Assembly (NCBI RefSeq): GCF_000002875.2
Contig: NC_009419.2
Location: 1,036,954 to 1,100,953, forward strand
Direction: 5' to 3'
Source of the DNA: Leishmania infantum JPCM5
Lineage: Eukaryota; Euglenozoa; Kinetoplastea; Trypanosomatida; Trypanosomatidae
DNA: 64,000 bases
The position numbers and the translations under genes are program-made. Below, one piece after another: positions 29,498 through 39,123 of the stretch; positions within the stretch are counted from its first letter, which is position 1; each line of letters starts with the position of its first letter. Below the pieces are notes generated by a model, which worked only from the letters and a program-made list of their open reading frames with translations, did no database searches and was not told the origin of the DNA.

Positions 29498-30466
29498 TTA
29501 GTTCGGCTCGGGAAAGCAGTAGACCGTCGACTCCGCCGAGAAGCGCAGGGCGGCTAGCGTGGCAGTCTCTGGCCCCAGCGCACGCCCGTTCATGACCAGC
29601 ATCGGCAAGCGCACCATCGAGCCTGGAGACGCCGATGCAGTCCAGGGCATGATGACCTCCAGGATGCGACGCTTGAGGTCCCACAGGGTCGACTCGGAGG
29701 TGCATGCCAGGCGGAAGCTTGTCCCGTTCATGGTGCGCACTAGAACGGTTACGTCGCCCCTGTCGACCCACTGCTCTGCTGCGCCAAGCAAGAGTGCCGG
29801 CGTAGGTACCGGGTTGGGGATCACTGGCGGTACCTTGTTGTTTGCCCTTCGACGGTGCTGCTGCAGGACAGTCTTCGTGGCGAGCACCTTGGCGGTCTTG
29901 CGAGGCGTGTGCGGCAGCGGCGTGGCTGGTACCTTGGCGCTGGCACTCACGGCCGCGGCGGCGGCCGTCGCTGCAGCCACCACCTTGGAGGAGATCGACT
30001 TCACCACCGGGTTCGGGTTCTTGCAGGGTCGCACGCTATCCCGGGTGGCCGCCTTTGGCGGTGCCTTCGCGGGACGTCCGCGGCTTCCGGTTTTGGGCGG
30101 CACGCTCTTGATGGCTGCAGCCGGTGATGTCGTTTTGCGCGGCCTTCCACGGGGACGTTTCTCTACTGGGGGTGCACGCGTGGCAGGCTTGGTGGGTACT
30201 TGCTTTGTTGGCGTTCGTGGCGCTGTCCTCGCTGCCTTCTCCGACACTGGCGACGATTTTGCCGCCGCTGTCTTGCTTGTCTTCTTCGTGGAAGCCTTTA
30301 CTGGCGCTGCCTTCGGCTTCGGCACAGCAGCGGGTGTTGCGCGCTTGGGCTTCGAGCGTCTTTTGCTGCGGCCCCAACCGAGGTAGAGCTTGCCCAGCTG
30401 CAACGCAGCTGCGTTGTCTAGAATGTAGTCCGACCGCAGCCGACGCTCGCGCGGCTCCAGCTTCAT
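29498..30466 (-). CDS. AT-hook protein with C-terminal ubiquitin-like domain
   Basis: 322 residues from the ATG at 30466; the frame stays open for another 223 codons upstream but crosses a splice-acceptor tract. Residues 34-240 are Lys/Ala/Pro-rich, like histone H1 tails, with AT-hook cores RPRGRPRK at 104-111 and SRGRPAK at 128-134, which bind the minor groove of AT-rich DNA. From about residue 245, VTVLVRTMNGTSFRLACTSE, LWDLKRRI, LPMLVMNGRAL and LAALRFSAESTVYCF follow the ubiquitin fold order, including the xPxxxxLxxxGxxL-like stretch; there is no C-terminal GG, so it is a fixed Ubl. It is the last gene of the - unit. A nuclear chromatin role is inferred. Confidence 0.8.
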   Translation of the reverse strand: MKLEPRERRLRSDYILDNAAALQLGKLYLGWGRSKRRSKPKRATPAAVPKPKAAPVKASTKKTSKTAAAKSSPVSEKAARTAPRTPTKQVPTKPATRAPPVEKRPRGRPRKTTSPAAAIKSVPPKTGSRGRPAKAPPKAATRDSVRPCKNPNPVVKSISSKVVAAATAAAAAVSASAKVPATPLPHTPRKTAKVLATKTVLQQHRRRANNKVPPVIPNPVPTPALLLGAAEQWVDRGDVTVLVRTMNGTSFRLACTSESTLWDLKRRILEVIMPWTASASPGSMVRLPMLVMNGRALGPETATLAALRFSAESTVYCFPEPN

Positions 30467-31080
30467 TGTTTTCGCGCGTGTTTTTGTTTTACAGCTGAGC
30501 AGAGGCGGCTGCTGTCGGGGTGTGGAGGGAAATAGATGGTGCTGACGGGGGTGGGGTGGGTGCTGGGAAGAAAGTTCCATATACGGATGAGACGTGACCA
30601 CACCACCACAGTGCTGCATGCGGCAGCGACGCGAGGTGTAACTACTAGATTGTGAATGGTGGCACCCCGAGGCGATTGGCCTTGATGCGGAAGTGCGAGC
30701 CTGGGAAGGCCGCAGACGTGGGGGGGAGGAGGAGTAAGACGAGGAGGAGTGACGGACAGAGCCAGGAGCTAGAAGGTTACATGCGTGCACGATAGTGACG
30801 CCAAAGACGGTGGGCCTACCGAGCAGCGTGACCGGGCCAGCCTCGACACCTTCATTGTCTCGGCGCATGTTGACATACAGATATACCTGTCTATGGTTCT
30901 TTTTCTCATCGTTCCTTTGGAAGTTGTCGCGTGTGACGCGCAACCGAGCGCGCGGCAGAAGCTGCGTAAGCGCACCACGGAAAGTGGCGTGTGACGGAGA
31001 CAAACCAAACAAAAGCAGATTACTACGCCGTGACATGCAACATTGGCACCGTACAATGCGTGTTTGAGTGCGACGGTGCA
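30467..31080 (-). other. Intergenic spacer
   Basis: On the - strand a tract (CTATTTCCCTCCACACCCCG) at about 30516-30535 leads to AG at 30512-30513, a good trans-splice acceptor 46 nt before the AT-hook gene start. No gene seen. Confidence 0.65.
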
Positions 31081-32286
31081 TCAGGGATGCGGTTTTCCTT
31101 TGTCCTCCTTGCCCGCGCCTCCAGCACGTGCGCACTCTACTTGGTCGTCCGCGCCCTGCCGCGGTGCCCCTGCGGGGGGGAGCAGTGGTATGTCCCCTGA
31201 CGAGCCGCTCGGGTGCGCTACGTCGTTGCAGTCGTCGCGGTCCTCGCCAGACACGTTCTTCTCGTTCATTGAGCTCTCCGCGGATGCATCCGAGGGAGGC
31301 AAAGGGACCTCACCCAGGGAAGCGGCTGGCGGCGCCCTGTCCCGGTTTACTCGCACTTGTTTCCGCTGCATCCCCGCATCCTTGCGTCGCCGCCGTGTGC
31401 CAAGGTGGTAGATGGGGATGCCATTGCCATCCGAACCAGTTACCGTCTGCCGTGAGAGCAGCTCGCACGAGGCAAGAAAGCGAGGCACCGTCTCCCTGCT
31501 CTTCACAAGCGATTGCAACAGCTCGCGCAACAGAAACAGCGTGCGATCGGTTGTGCGGCGCCGCCGCAGTGGCGATTGCGAGCTGCCGCCGCCTCCGCTC
31601 TCCGTTGCCGGCCTTGGTGCGGCGGCTGTGCTGGCTTGCGGCGTAGCGCTGTCCTTAGCTTCCCCCGCTGTCGCGGTCGCCTCCCCTGCTTGCGCTGGCG
31701 GGGGCGTAGGCACCGGCGTCGCCGGCATCGAACCTTCTTCCTCGGTAGTCTCTGGCAGCACCTCGAAGTCCTCCACGATGATGCCGTTCTCCGGATTTGC
31801 CCGCACGCAGTCGGGTGTGTTCTCGATCATGAGGGTGTAGTTCAGGTCGCGGCCGAGCTGTCGCAGGTCCTTCGTGTAGTCCTCCTCGCGGAACCACTTC
31901 TCGTGACGGTAGACGAGGTGCTGAATGATGTGGTCCTCATTGATCTCTTCGAGAATGCACTTTGCGTAGTCGCGCTCGCCTGCGGTCCAGACAATCACCT
32001 CGAAGTCATCCTTCATGAAGCGGAAAAGGTCTTTCAGGTATGCGCGTGCGTAGAGGGGGCCGTCCCTCGCGTACACGACGGTTTCATCGAGGTCGAAGAC
32101 GACAGTGTAGCGTTTCGTGCCGTCCGAGGGAGGGGCAATGAGCTTCTTTCCCTTCAGCAGCATCGTTGGCTCGCGCCGCTTCAGCAGCTCGCCATCGTCG
32201 TCATCCGTCTTCTCCTCAAAGAGGTTCTCCCGCAGCAGCGCGCTCCCGTTTGGCGGCGGGGCCAGCTTTGGTGGTGAATCCGTCAT
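31081..32286 (-). CDS. FCP1/NIF-type HAD phosphatase-like protein
   Basis: 401 residues from the ATG at 32286; an upstream GTG extension was rejected. The HAD domain starts with VVFDLDETVVYA (DxDxT at 65-69), then VIVWTAGERDYAKCIL (about 97-112), RHEKWFREEDYTKDLRQLGRDL and PENGIIVEDF. This matches the NLI-interacting-factor/CTDSP family, whose members dephosphorylate Ser/Thr, including RNA polymerase II tails. Where the family has the metal-binding VDNSP, this protein has IENTP, replacing Asp by Glu. After the domain comes an Ala/Pro/Thr-rich linker and a C-terminal region with a basic patch (TRRRRKDAG). There is no N-terminal presequence or membrane helix, which argues against Tim50. Confidence 0.85.
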   Translation of the reverse strand: MTDSPPKLAPPPNGSALLRENLFEEKTDDDDGELLKRREPTMLLKGKKLIAPPSDGTKRYTVVFDLDETVVYARDGPLYARAYLKDLFRFMKDDFEVIVWTAGERDYAKCILEEINEDHIIQHLVYRHEKWFREEDYTKDLRQLGRDLNYTLMIENTPDCVRANPENGIIVEDFEVLPETTEEEGSMPATPVPTPPPAQAGEATATAGEAKDSATPQASTAAAPRPATESGGGGSSQSPLRRRRTTDRTLFLLRELLQSLVKSRETVPRFLASCELLSRQTVTGSDGNGIPIYHLGTRRRRKDAGMQRKQVRVNRDRAPPAASLGEVPLPPSDASAESSMNEKNVSGEDRDDCNDVAHPSGSSGDIPLLPPAGAPRQGADDQVECARAGGAGKEDKGKPHP

Positions 32287-32789
32287 GTCTTGCGTATCTG
32301 TGGAAGCACTTGTAGAATCGTGAACGAACGCTGCTCGATGCACGGCAGCTTAAAGAACCACGAGCGCTGGTTTGGCAGTTCCCGTGCGCGGCTTCCGCAA
32401 GCAGCTGTGGTGACTGTGGATGTGCGTGTGTGATCAACGAGCCCGCAGGAGAGAAAGAGAAGCACAACGGTTGCACTAAAAGAGGAGAGCGTGTCGGAAT
32501 GGCGACGGCCCGTCGCGTGCGACCGACGTTCCATTCGTAAAAGGAATCATGGTAAAGGAACGGCAGTCGTGAGCAGCATATCACAGCACGTGGCATCGCT
32601 TGCGTTTTGTTTGGTAGGGTGGGGGGGGGGTGCGTCTATGAAAACCGGCGTCGGCAAAAGAACAAAACAGAACGTGTCGTGTGTACGGGGGACGGGGACG
32701 ATGCCAGGAGCGAGCAGCACCGAGGAAGCCGTTCTCTCCACTGCTACTTTGGTTGCATTTCCGCTGCAGAATTACGTGTGGCTGAGCGC
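32287..32789 (-). other. Intergenic spacer
   Basis: Spacer upstream of the HAD gene. On the - strand a T/C tract (CTTCTCTTTCTCTCC) lies at about 32449-32463. No gene seen. Confidence 0.6.
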
Positions 32790-35021
32790 TCACTCTCCGT
32801 CGTTCTCGTCCGGGTCGCGGAGGTCTGTGGACTCCACCACACGCGAGTCGAAGGCGATTCCGTCCTCCCAACAGCTGTGGTCAACGTGCAAGACGTTGCT
32901 TCCCTCCGGTCTCTTCTTCGATACGACCACCACCTGTGTGTGACGCGGGCAGGCGGGGCAGGGCCAGAAGGGGTCTCGCTGGCCGAAGTTTACGTAGCCG
33001 CTGCTGTAGAGGGCACACACCACGTGGAACATCTCCGTGCATCGGGGATGATAGCACGCCACGCACGCGCCGGGCATCCCGCAAAGCGTGCACACGTTCA
33101 TCCTCAGATCGCACACCACGATATCTTCCAACTCGCCCCCGCTTTGGTAGGCGGAGCACAAGTGTGCGCAGCGCGGGTGAACGACGTGGACCGTGCGAGT
33201 GGCGCTGTTCACAAAGGTATGTGTGCACACGAGCCGCGTCGGCACTTTCCCTTCCGGCACCCGCCGACGGTCCGAGAGGTCGCGCTTCACCTGCGCGAAA
33301 TTAGGCACTTGTGCGCCGCGGTTGCGCGAGCTTCTCATGAGTTGCTGCCGGACGATCGCCATGCACGCCGACTCGTCGCTGCAATCCAGCCCACAGAGCA
33401 GACACTGTGTTGATACCTCCACCTTACGGCGAATGTGCATCTTTCGTTGTTCCTCGCGGTTGGCGTGCTGCTCTACCAGCGGCTCGCGCTCTCGAACATC
33501 GCGCGCAGTGACAATCGCCACCCCGGGCTCGATCGGTGCCGAACCCGCCGACCGTTGCTGGCGCAGCAGCATCTCTTGACGACTGCGCAACTCCTGTCCG
33601 AAGCTCGACGGAACGACACCATTCACGAGCGCCGCGCTCGCGCCGGCATTGCCGCTGGTGGTGCACATGGTGAAGGTCGTTCGCCGCGGACCCGAGGAGG
33701 AGGATGAGGACGAGCACACAGGCGGGTACGCGCCGCTGCCGACGCCGCTGAGAGAGACACCGTTCTCTGACGACGGAGCGCCACTAGCACCACCGGAGTC
33801 GTGACGCAACCGCTGCGGCTGCCTCATGAGCTGGGCCGCGTCCACCACTCCTGCCGAGCCTAGCTGCTCCCGAACCGTGACGATGGCGCCGCTACCTGGC
33901 TGCGGTGCGGGCGTTGCGAGGATGCGCACCACCTCCATTTTCGACGACCGATCGAGGCGAAGCAGGAGTGGGTGCGCGTTGGTCTGGTAGCGTACGTCCA
34001 CGTCGTTCTTACGCCGCACGTACACCTGACGCAGCTCCAGAACTTGTCGGCGGTCCCCGCGCAGGTGATCGCGTATGGCTTTGTGAACTACCTCGTCAAA
34101 CGAGACTGCCGTGATTGCCTGCGTGACGTCCTCGGCGTCGCCCAGGTCGAGCTCGGCGACCGTCAGCCCCGGCTTAGGTGTTTTAAAGCGCACGGCAAGA
34201 ATGATGCAGCACAGGTAGAACTTGACTTGCCCTGGCGGACACGTCAGGTCGCGAACACGCACCAGGACCTCGGCATTAGGGTCAGGCAGATGGGAGTTCG
34301 GTGCGGCTCTGCGGGGGTCTATCCCAGCAGCCTGTTTGCCAGGTGATGCAGTCCCGGATGCAGGGAGCAAGGCTGATGCGCCCAACTTCGCAACATCCCC
34401 ATCGCACAGGCGCGCTAGGTTCTCGCGCGTGAGAGCGGCAAACTGCACCGGTGACGGCATCGCACCAGACACGGACGACACCAGGTTTGGGATGGCGGCG
34501 GCTGTAGCCACAGCGACAGAATTACTACTCTGCAGCTCAATTTCAAAGCACTCCAACATGTCCGGTGGACGCTCATCGTCCTCCACGTCGTCATCGCTGC
34601 TCATGTTGCTCGTGGGCACCGTGGGCATACCGCCGCTTCCGAAGTGGCCTTCATATTCGGGGTTGACAAATGGCGAAGGTGACTCACCGAGAACCGCCAG
34701 CCCCGCCATCTCTGGTACGGTGGGTCGCTTAGGCGGCGGACGCTCCTTCGCCGCTCTGCGCGCCCATTGCCGCAGCAGCGCACTAAAGTAAGCAGTGTCT
34801 ACAACAACACGGTCACCAGTGTGCTCCTCGATGTGAAAAGCGGTGAAGTCGGAGTGGCTGAGCTCCATGAACCTCACCTTCGCCTCCACCAACGCGCGAA
34901 GATCGTCATAGCTTCTATCTTCTGGCTCTACGAAGCTGATGACGTCGCGAAACACGCGCTCGCCGTCAATGTGCGGCAGCTTCACGAATCGCAGTCGGAG
35001 GCCGACGCGGACGCGCGGCAT
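32790..35021 (-). CDS. Extended PHD (ePHD) zinc-finger protein
   Basis: 743 residues from the ATG at 35021. An earlier in-frame ATG at 35123 lies upstream of the splice-acceptor tract and was rejected. The C-terminal part holds an extended PHD module at about 537-690: a first zinc knuckle (CLLCGLDCSDESAC), a linker, VVHPRCAHLCSAY, then CTLCGMPGACVACYHPRC and MFHVVCALYSSGYVNF, followed by CPAC. ePHD modules occur in JADE, BRPF and MLLT10-type chromatin proteins and bind histones or nucleic acid. Residues 1-85 form a compact conserved-looking N-terminal domain; the middle is Ser/Gly/Ala-rich. A nuclear chromatin role is likely but its complex is unknown. Confidence 0.8.
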   Translation of the reverse strand: MPRVRVGLRLRFVKLPHIDGERVFRDVISFVEPEDRSYDDLRALVEAKVRFMELSHSDFTAFHIEEHTGDRVVVDTAYFSALLRQWARRAAKERPPPKRPTVPEMAGLAVLGESPSPFVNPEYEGHFGSGGMPTVPTSNMSSDDDVEDDERPPDMLECFEIELQSSNSVAVATAAAIPNLVSSVSGAMPSPVQFAALTRENLARLCDGDVAKLGASALLPASGTASPGKQAAGIDPRRAAPNSHLPDPNAEVLVRVRDLTCPPGQVKFYLCCIILAVRFKTPKPGLTVAELDLGDAEDVTQAITAVSFDEVVHKAIRDHLRGDRRQVLELRQVYVRRKNDVDVRYQTNAHPLLLRLDRSSKMEVVRILATPAPQPGSGAIVTVREQLGSAGVVDAAQLMRQPQRLRHDSGGASGAPSSENGVSLSGVGSGAYPPVCSSSSSSSGPRRTTFTMCTTSGNAGASAALVNGVVPSSFGQELRSRQEMLLRQQRSAGSAPIEPGVAIVTARDVREREPLVEQHANREEQRKMHIRRKVEVSTQCLLCGLDCSDESACMAIVRQQLMRSSRNRGAQVPNFAQVKRDLSDRRRVPEGKVPTRLVCTHTFVNSATRTVHVVHPRCAHLCSAYQSGGELEDIVVCDLRMNVCTLCGMPGACVACYHPRCTEMFHVVCALYSSGYVNFGQRDPFWPCPACPRHTQVVVVSKKRPEGSNVLHVDHSCWEDGIAFDSRVVESTDLRDPDENDGE

Positions 35022-35813
35022 CGTTGAAAGCGCACCTCCTACTGTGCCAGGTAGAGGGGTGGGGAAGGGGCGGAGTTGTTGTGAAAAATATTCGTTTGCT
35101 GCAATCATGTGTATGAGTTGCATCTACGCGAGTGCATCTATGGGTGCGTTGGCGCGGTAGGTGAGCACGAGGTGGCAACCGGCAAGCGTCTCGACGAAGA
35201 CCGCACGCGATACTGCGGCGTTCTTTAGCGCTGCCGTGGCGCTGTGTCACGTCTTTTTCGCTGTTGTTCCGCCGTCTGTGTGTCACTTGTGTGCCTCAGC
35301 ACACCTCCCACAAAGCGAGAGAGAAATGCAGCGTCCAGCGGTTACAAGGATGAGGGCGCCTTCCTGTGTCGTGCACGTCTGTAGGTATGCGCACTCGAGA
35401 CTAGAGGTGAGAAGTGAGTGCAGAAGGGACGCGCAGGATAGGAGGACGCGTTGCATGGGGATGGGCTTTGAGCGGGAGGCGGGAGGAGGGGAAGCACGGG
35501 CACCGGAGGCATGCGGGCACACACGTGCACGCACGCATTCGGGATGACGGGGAGTCGTCGTACCTGCACGTACCGGGGTCGCTTCAACCGTACCACTTTA
35601 CATGAATAGGGGCTTGCTGACGCCAAACGAGCCTTGCTGTGACGATTGCGAAAGAGGGAGAAGGCGCATGCACGCACACACAAATACAAAAGAGGAAGGC
35701 GGGAGTGCAACGGCGCATGGCATGGCGGGAGTGTACCGAGAGGGGGAGGGGAGGGCGTTCACATGTGCATGCGAGCAGCAGTCCCGAGCCACAAAACTCG
35801 CCCGCCATCACCT
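35022..35813 (-). other. Intergenic spacer with a clear splice acceptor for the ePHD gene
   Basis: On the - strand the tract CTCCGCCCCTTCCCCACCCC (about 35058-35077) is followed by CACAG (AG at 35042-35043), 21 nt before the ePHD start. Other T/C tracts on the - strand lie at about 35740-35750. No gene seen. Confidence 0.65.
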
Positions 35814-37652
35814 CTACTTCGCGGCAAGGAGGCCGAAGATGGCGGAGGGTGAGACGGTAGCTATCATAAACGCCTCTCGAATCGCCGATGTCGCGTGACT
35901 TCCTGCCGGGAGCGTGAACTGCATTACACACGTCATGCCAAGCCTCCGTGCCGGTTTGAGGAAAAACTTGCGGGCCGCATCGCCCCGAATACCAAGGCGT
36001 GCAACCATGTTCTTGCCCGTCCGCCGCGACATGGGCGAGTGGCAGCGCAGAATGCCATCCTGATCGTGGTAGAGCGACGCCTTGATGCGCGCCGCACCGG
36101 CATCCTCTTCCCAGTCCCAGCCGCGCTTTTCATCCACCACGTAAAACGACATGTTCACGGGCAGCTGCACGAGCGGGCGGAAAGCTGCGCGTGGCGCGAG
36201 GCGCATTTCTGCCAGGCCCTCAACGCGAAGCTCTTGTGCGAGGGCGGCAAGGAGCGCATCGCTGCTCTCCTCCGACATGAGTGGAAGGTGGGTCACATCT
36301 CTGCCAAACGTCGGCAGCACAACATCCGTGAGGCGATACTGGGAAGCTTCCGCTTTCGTGGCAACACGCCGGTAGGCATCCGCCGTTTGCGCGGCTCCGA
36401 TTTCCTCAGCTTTGAACGCTGACCAGTCTTGATGAGCCGAAGAGAGCATCGCGCCGTTGATGTGATCTGCCGCACCGGCGAAGACGTCTCGCGCGTTATC
36501 CGGCTCAGCGGGGTGCTGGCGGGTCAAGTCTCGAACGCGAACAACGTCACCGACTGCGACGGTGTCGCCACCGCGTTGCCAGCGGAGGGAGGTCAGCGCG
36601 TTGAAGTGCACATCTGTGATGGCGTGCAGCGCCTCCTGCAGCACGAGCGGACGCACCGCTTCGCGAATGATCTGCGCCGAGTCATGGTGACGCGGGGCGA
36701 CATCTGCTGCCCGCCGCACAAAGTCCAGAAGCAGGTCGTGATGCGGCGGGTACAAGCCGGTCTGCCGCGTCCGCGCGTACACCTGCGCGTCACCCTTGAC
36801 GGCAGCTTCCATCCCTTCAACCACGCTGATCCAATCACGTCGCGAACTGCGCGGTGAGGCGAGGACCTCCTGCAGTACGGGCATCTCCCGCTGGACGTGG
36901 GTGGTGCCCTCGGTGAGGCGCCTCATGTAGTTTTGGAGGAATTCGCCATACTCGCGACGCAGCAGCAGTTTCGCGTCCTTGTAGACGTAGTAGAGCCCAA
37001 CACCGTGCCGGGCGGTGTGGGAGTAGTTTAGAAACCCATTCTGGGCAACACTGCGAAGCTGCGGGAGCACATCGCCCAAGCTGCCTTGCACGTTGCGCAG
37101 GGTGACAGTGTACCGGGTGCTGGGAAGCAAGTGCGGAGGGAAGTGGTCAGCCCTGGAGTCGACACGCACCTCCTGCACAGGACTGACGTACACGTCGCCG
37201 GTCCCTGTGTGCCACAGCTGCTCCCGCTGAAAGGAGTCGCTCAGCAGTTGGGCTGCCTGGGCGCCATCACAACGCAGCCAAACGTAGCGCGACGCGCAGC
37301 TGACAAAGTCAACGGGAGAGAGGAAGTGAAACTGCATGTGCTTTGGCAGCCGCTCACGCAGCTGCCGCTCAACGACTGTGTCTGGCACCCCTTCGCTGAT
37401 GAGGCGGACGACGAGGCTTGTGCGAAGCTTGGCATCCACTGGCGTAGATGAAACGAAGGCGTCGCTCGGTAGCTCCTCCTCCATGATGTAGTCGTCGAAG
37501 GCCCACTTTATGAGCGCCACGGGGCGGTGCGCGCCCGCTGTCCGGGCTGCTGGCGCATAGCGTGAGCAGGTGATGCCGATAGACCGCTCCACCTCCTCCG
37601 CGCCATGGGCGTGCTTCCTCGACAGGCGGTAATGGAGACGGTCTTTCGTCAT
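35814..37652 (-). CDS. Divergent TruD/Pus7-family protein
   Basis: 612 residues from the ATG at 37652. Longer in-frame starts (37784, 37904) exist, and a still longer frame overlaps the upstream neighbour, so the true N-terminus is uncertain. TruD/Pus7 landmarks: IKWAFDDYIMEEELP at about 45-60, YTVTLRNVQGSL at about 180, GFLNYSHTARHGVG at about 202, VAVGDVVRV at about 362 and YRLTDVVLPTFGRDVTHLP at about 438. These enzymes convert uridine to pseudouridine in RNA. The catalytic GxKDxRAxTxQ box is not recognisable (nearest stretch SPVDFVSCASR), and NYFGxQRFG is altered to NYSHTARHG. It may be a mitochondrial RNA or ribosome factor, possibly inactive; that is inference. Confidence 0.7.
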   Translation of the reverse strand: MTKDRLHYRLSRKHAHGAEEVERSIGITCSRYAPAARTAGAHRPVALIKWAFDDYIMEEELPSDAFVSSTPVDAKLRTSLVVRLISEGVPDTVVERQLRERLPKHMQFHFLSPVDFVSCASRYVWLRCDGAQAAQLLSDSFQREQLWHTGTGDVYVSPVQEVRVDSRADHFPPHLLPSTRYTVTLRNVQGSLGDVLPQLRSVAQNGFLNYSHTARHGVGLYYVYKDAKLLLRREYGEFLQNYMRRLTEGTTHVQREMPVLQEVLASPRSSRRDWISVVEGMEAAVKGDAQVYARTRQTGLYPPHHDLLLDFVRRAADVAPRHHDSAQIIREAVRPLVLQEALHAITDVHFNALTSLRWQRGGDTVAVGDVVRVRDLTRQHPAEPDNARDVFAGAADHINGAMLSSAHQDWSAFKAEEIGAAQTADAYRRVATKAEASQYRLTDVVLPTFGRDVTHLPLMSEESSDALLAALAQELRVEGLAEMRLAPRAAFRPLVQLPVNMSFYVVDEKRGWDWEEDAGAARIKASLYHDQDGILRCHSPMSRRTGKNMVARLGIRGDAARKFFLKPARRLGMTCVMQFTLPAGSHATSAIREAFMIATVSPSAIFGLLAAK

Positions 37653-38319
37653 GCGAGAAAGCGAGAGCGAGGATTGGGTGCTCCGTGCCCTGCTACGAGG
37701 ATGAGGAAGCCGCACTGGCGACGGCGCGTCTCGCCAAACCGACGGAGGGGAGACGAAAAGCGGATTGCACACACTGTTGGGCATGCGGCGGAGACCCGAG
37801 GACAAGCGAAGAGGTGTACGGACAACAGAGACAGGAGGGAGGGGGTTCGCGCGGTGAATGAGTGAAGTATCAGTAAATGCGCTACAGGGTGAACAACGTG
37901 GCATGCGATAAGACACGTAACCACGCAGGTCTACAGGAAATCTGCGCTCTTTGCTTGAACGAAGTATATATAAGAGCAGCAGCGAGGGAAGGAGGAACGA
38001 CTTCATCGGTATATCGCGCCAGCAAGTTGCCTCTACGAGTGATGCCTGCAGGTCCGTTTCACTATGACCTCTACTTACAGAGTCTTCTGAGCAAACCCAG
38101 AGTACGGAGTCGCAAGAACGCTTCCGACCTACCTCCCAGAAGAGCACGCGCACACGCACATACGCGTACACACACCAGGCCGCCCATGCACATGCGGTGA
38201 GACACAAAGACGAGCACCCCGCACATGACAGGCTTGCTGAAGTCCATCCACGAGAAGCACGTGCACCTTCGCCTCGATCGGGCGCTTGAGCAGGAGGAAC
38301 ACGCCAAAGATGACTTAAA
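37653..38319 (-). other. Spacer, possibly including a 5' extension of the TruD-like gene
   Basis: The TruD-like frame is open throughout this stretch, but its translation is Ser/Pro/Arg-rich and the DNA holds - strand T/C tracts (about 37800-37850), so most of it is read as 5' UTR and spacer. A start at 37784 would add a basic, presequence-like leader. Confidence 0.5.
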
Positions 38320-39123
38320 TCACTTGATGGGCGGCTGCTTGCGTGTTTGTTCCTGCGGCGGCGGCTTGGTAGGCTGGTCTGCCGAGTCACTGCCCAGTGC
38401 CATTGCCTGGAGCTGCTGTCGTCGCCACGGCGGCATACACCGGTACGCATATCCGCCATGAGGTGCCATCATGAAGTACGGCCGATTCGCCGACACGCAA
38501 AACGAAACACACGTAACAAAGCCTAAGTGACCGCTTGCCACCCCGCTTAGCCAGTACGTGGTGCCCATTCCGGTAAAGAACTCACGACTGGAGCGCAGCA
38601 ATCGTGCCTCCAGCGGTTCAGAGGGGATCGGGTAGCGGTGATAGAGGCGACGGCCTGCCGAAATGAGTGGCAGCCCCTTTCGCCATCCCAGAGTGCCGAT
38701 GCAGATTGCCCCGGTCCACAACCCCACGTTCGCAATAATCGCCTTCGTCCATGCTTGACCCCAAGAGTTATGCTTGCTGCTCCACATGGCCTCCGCCATG
38801 AAGTAGTGCAGCGTCGCACCCGCCAGAATACCAGGGAAAGCGATCCATGCAGTCTGCCGCATCGCACCATTCACCGTATAGTTGATGCGCGATTCCGCAA
38901 AGATGGATACCGCGGTGCCGCATGCCGTGATGCAGAAGACGGCGACGCTGGATATGAGGACACCGTACGCGACACAGCAGAGAGGGCAGCGCTTCTCCCT
39001 CTTCAGCTCCAGCCGACGACTAGCGGGGATCAAGGAATCCATTGTGTCCCCTACGCTGCTGAGCTTCTCGCCATCCACCTTGGTGGAGCTGAGAATCGAA
39101 ATGCGGCTCTTGTCCAACGCCAT
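38320..39123 (-). CDS. Multi-span membrane protein, unrecognised
   Basis: 267 residues from the ATG at 39123; the frame extends upstream only to a GTG. Hydrophobic segments lie at about 49-75 (preceded by CPLCC), 93-110, 126-146 and 186-210, so four spans are likely. The 45-residue N-terminus is polar and the last 40 residues are Pro/Gln/Lys-rich (ending KPPPQEQTRKQPPIK). A Gly-containing third span (NVGLWTGAICIGTLGW) and a conserved-looking loop (RKGLPLISAGRRLYHRYPIPSEPLEARL) stand out. No signal peptide. I recognise no family; mitochondrial or ER location cannot be decided. Confidence 0.72.
   Translation of the reverse strand: MALDKSRISILSSTKVDGEKLSSVGDTMDSLIPASRRLELKREKRCPLCCVAYGVLISSVAVFCITACGTAVSIFAESRINYTVNGAMRQTAWIAFPGILAGATLHYFMAEAMWSSKHNSWGQAWTKAIIANVGLWTGAICIGTLGWRKGLPLISAGRRLYHRYPIPSEPLEARLLRSSREFFTGMGTTYWLSGVASGHLGFVTCVSFCVSANRPYFMMAPHGGYAYRCMPPWRRQQLQAMALGSDSADQPTKPPPQEQTRKQPPIK

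Noticed and set aside
31081..32286. Calling the HAD protein Tim50
   Set aside because: No mitochondrial presequence or N-terminal membrane helix.
37653..38459. Full-length 881-residue version of the TruD-like protein
   Set aside because: It would overlap the end of the upstream four-span membrane gene on the same strand and pass through splice-acceptor tracts.
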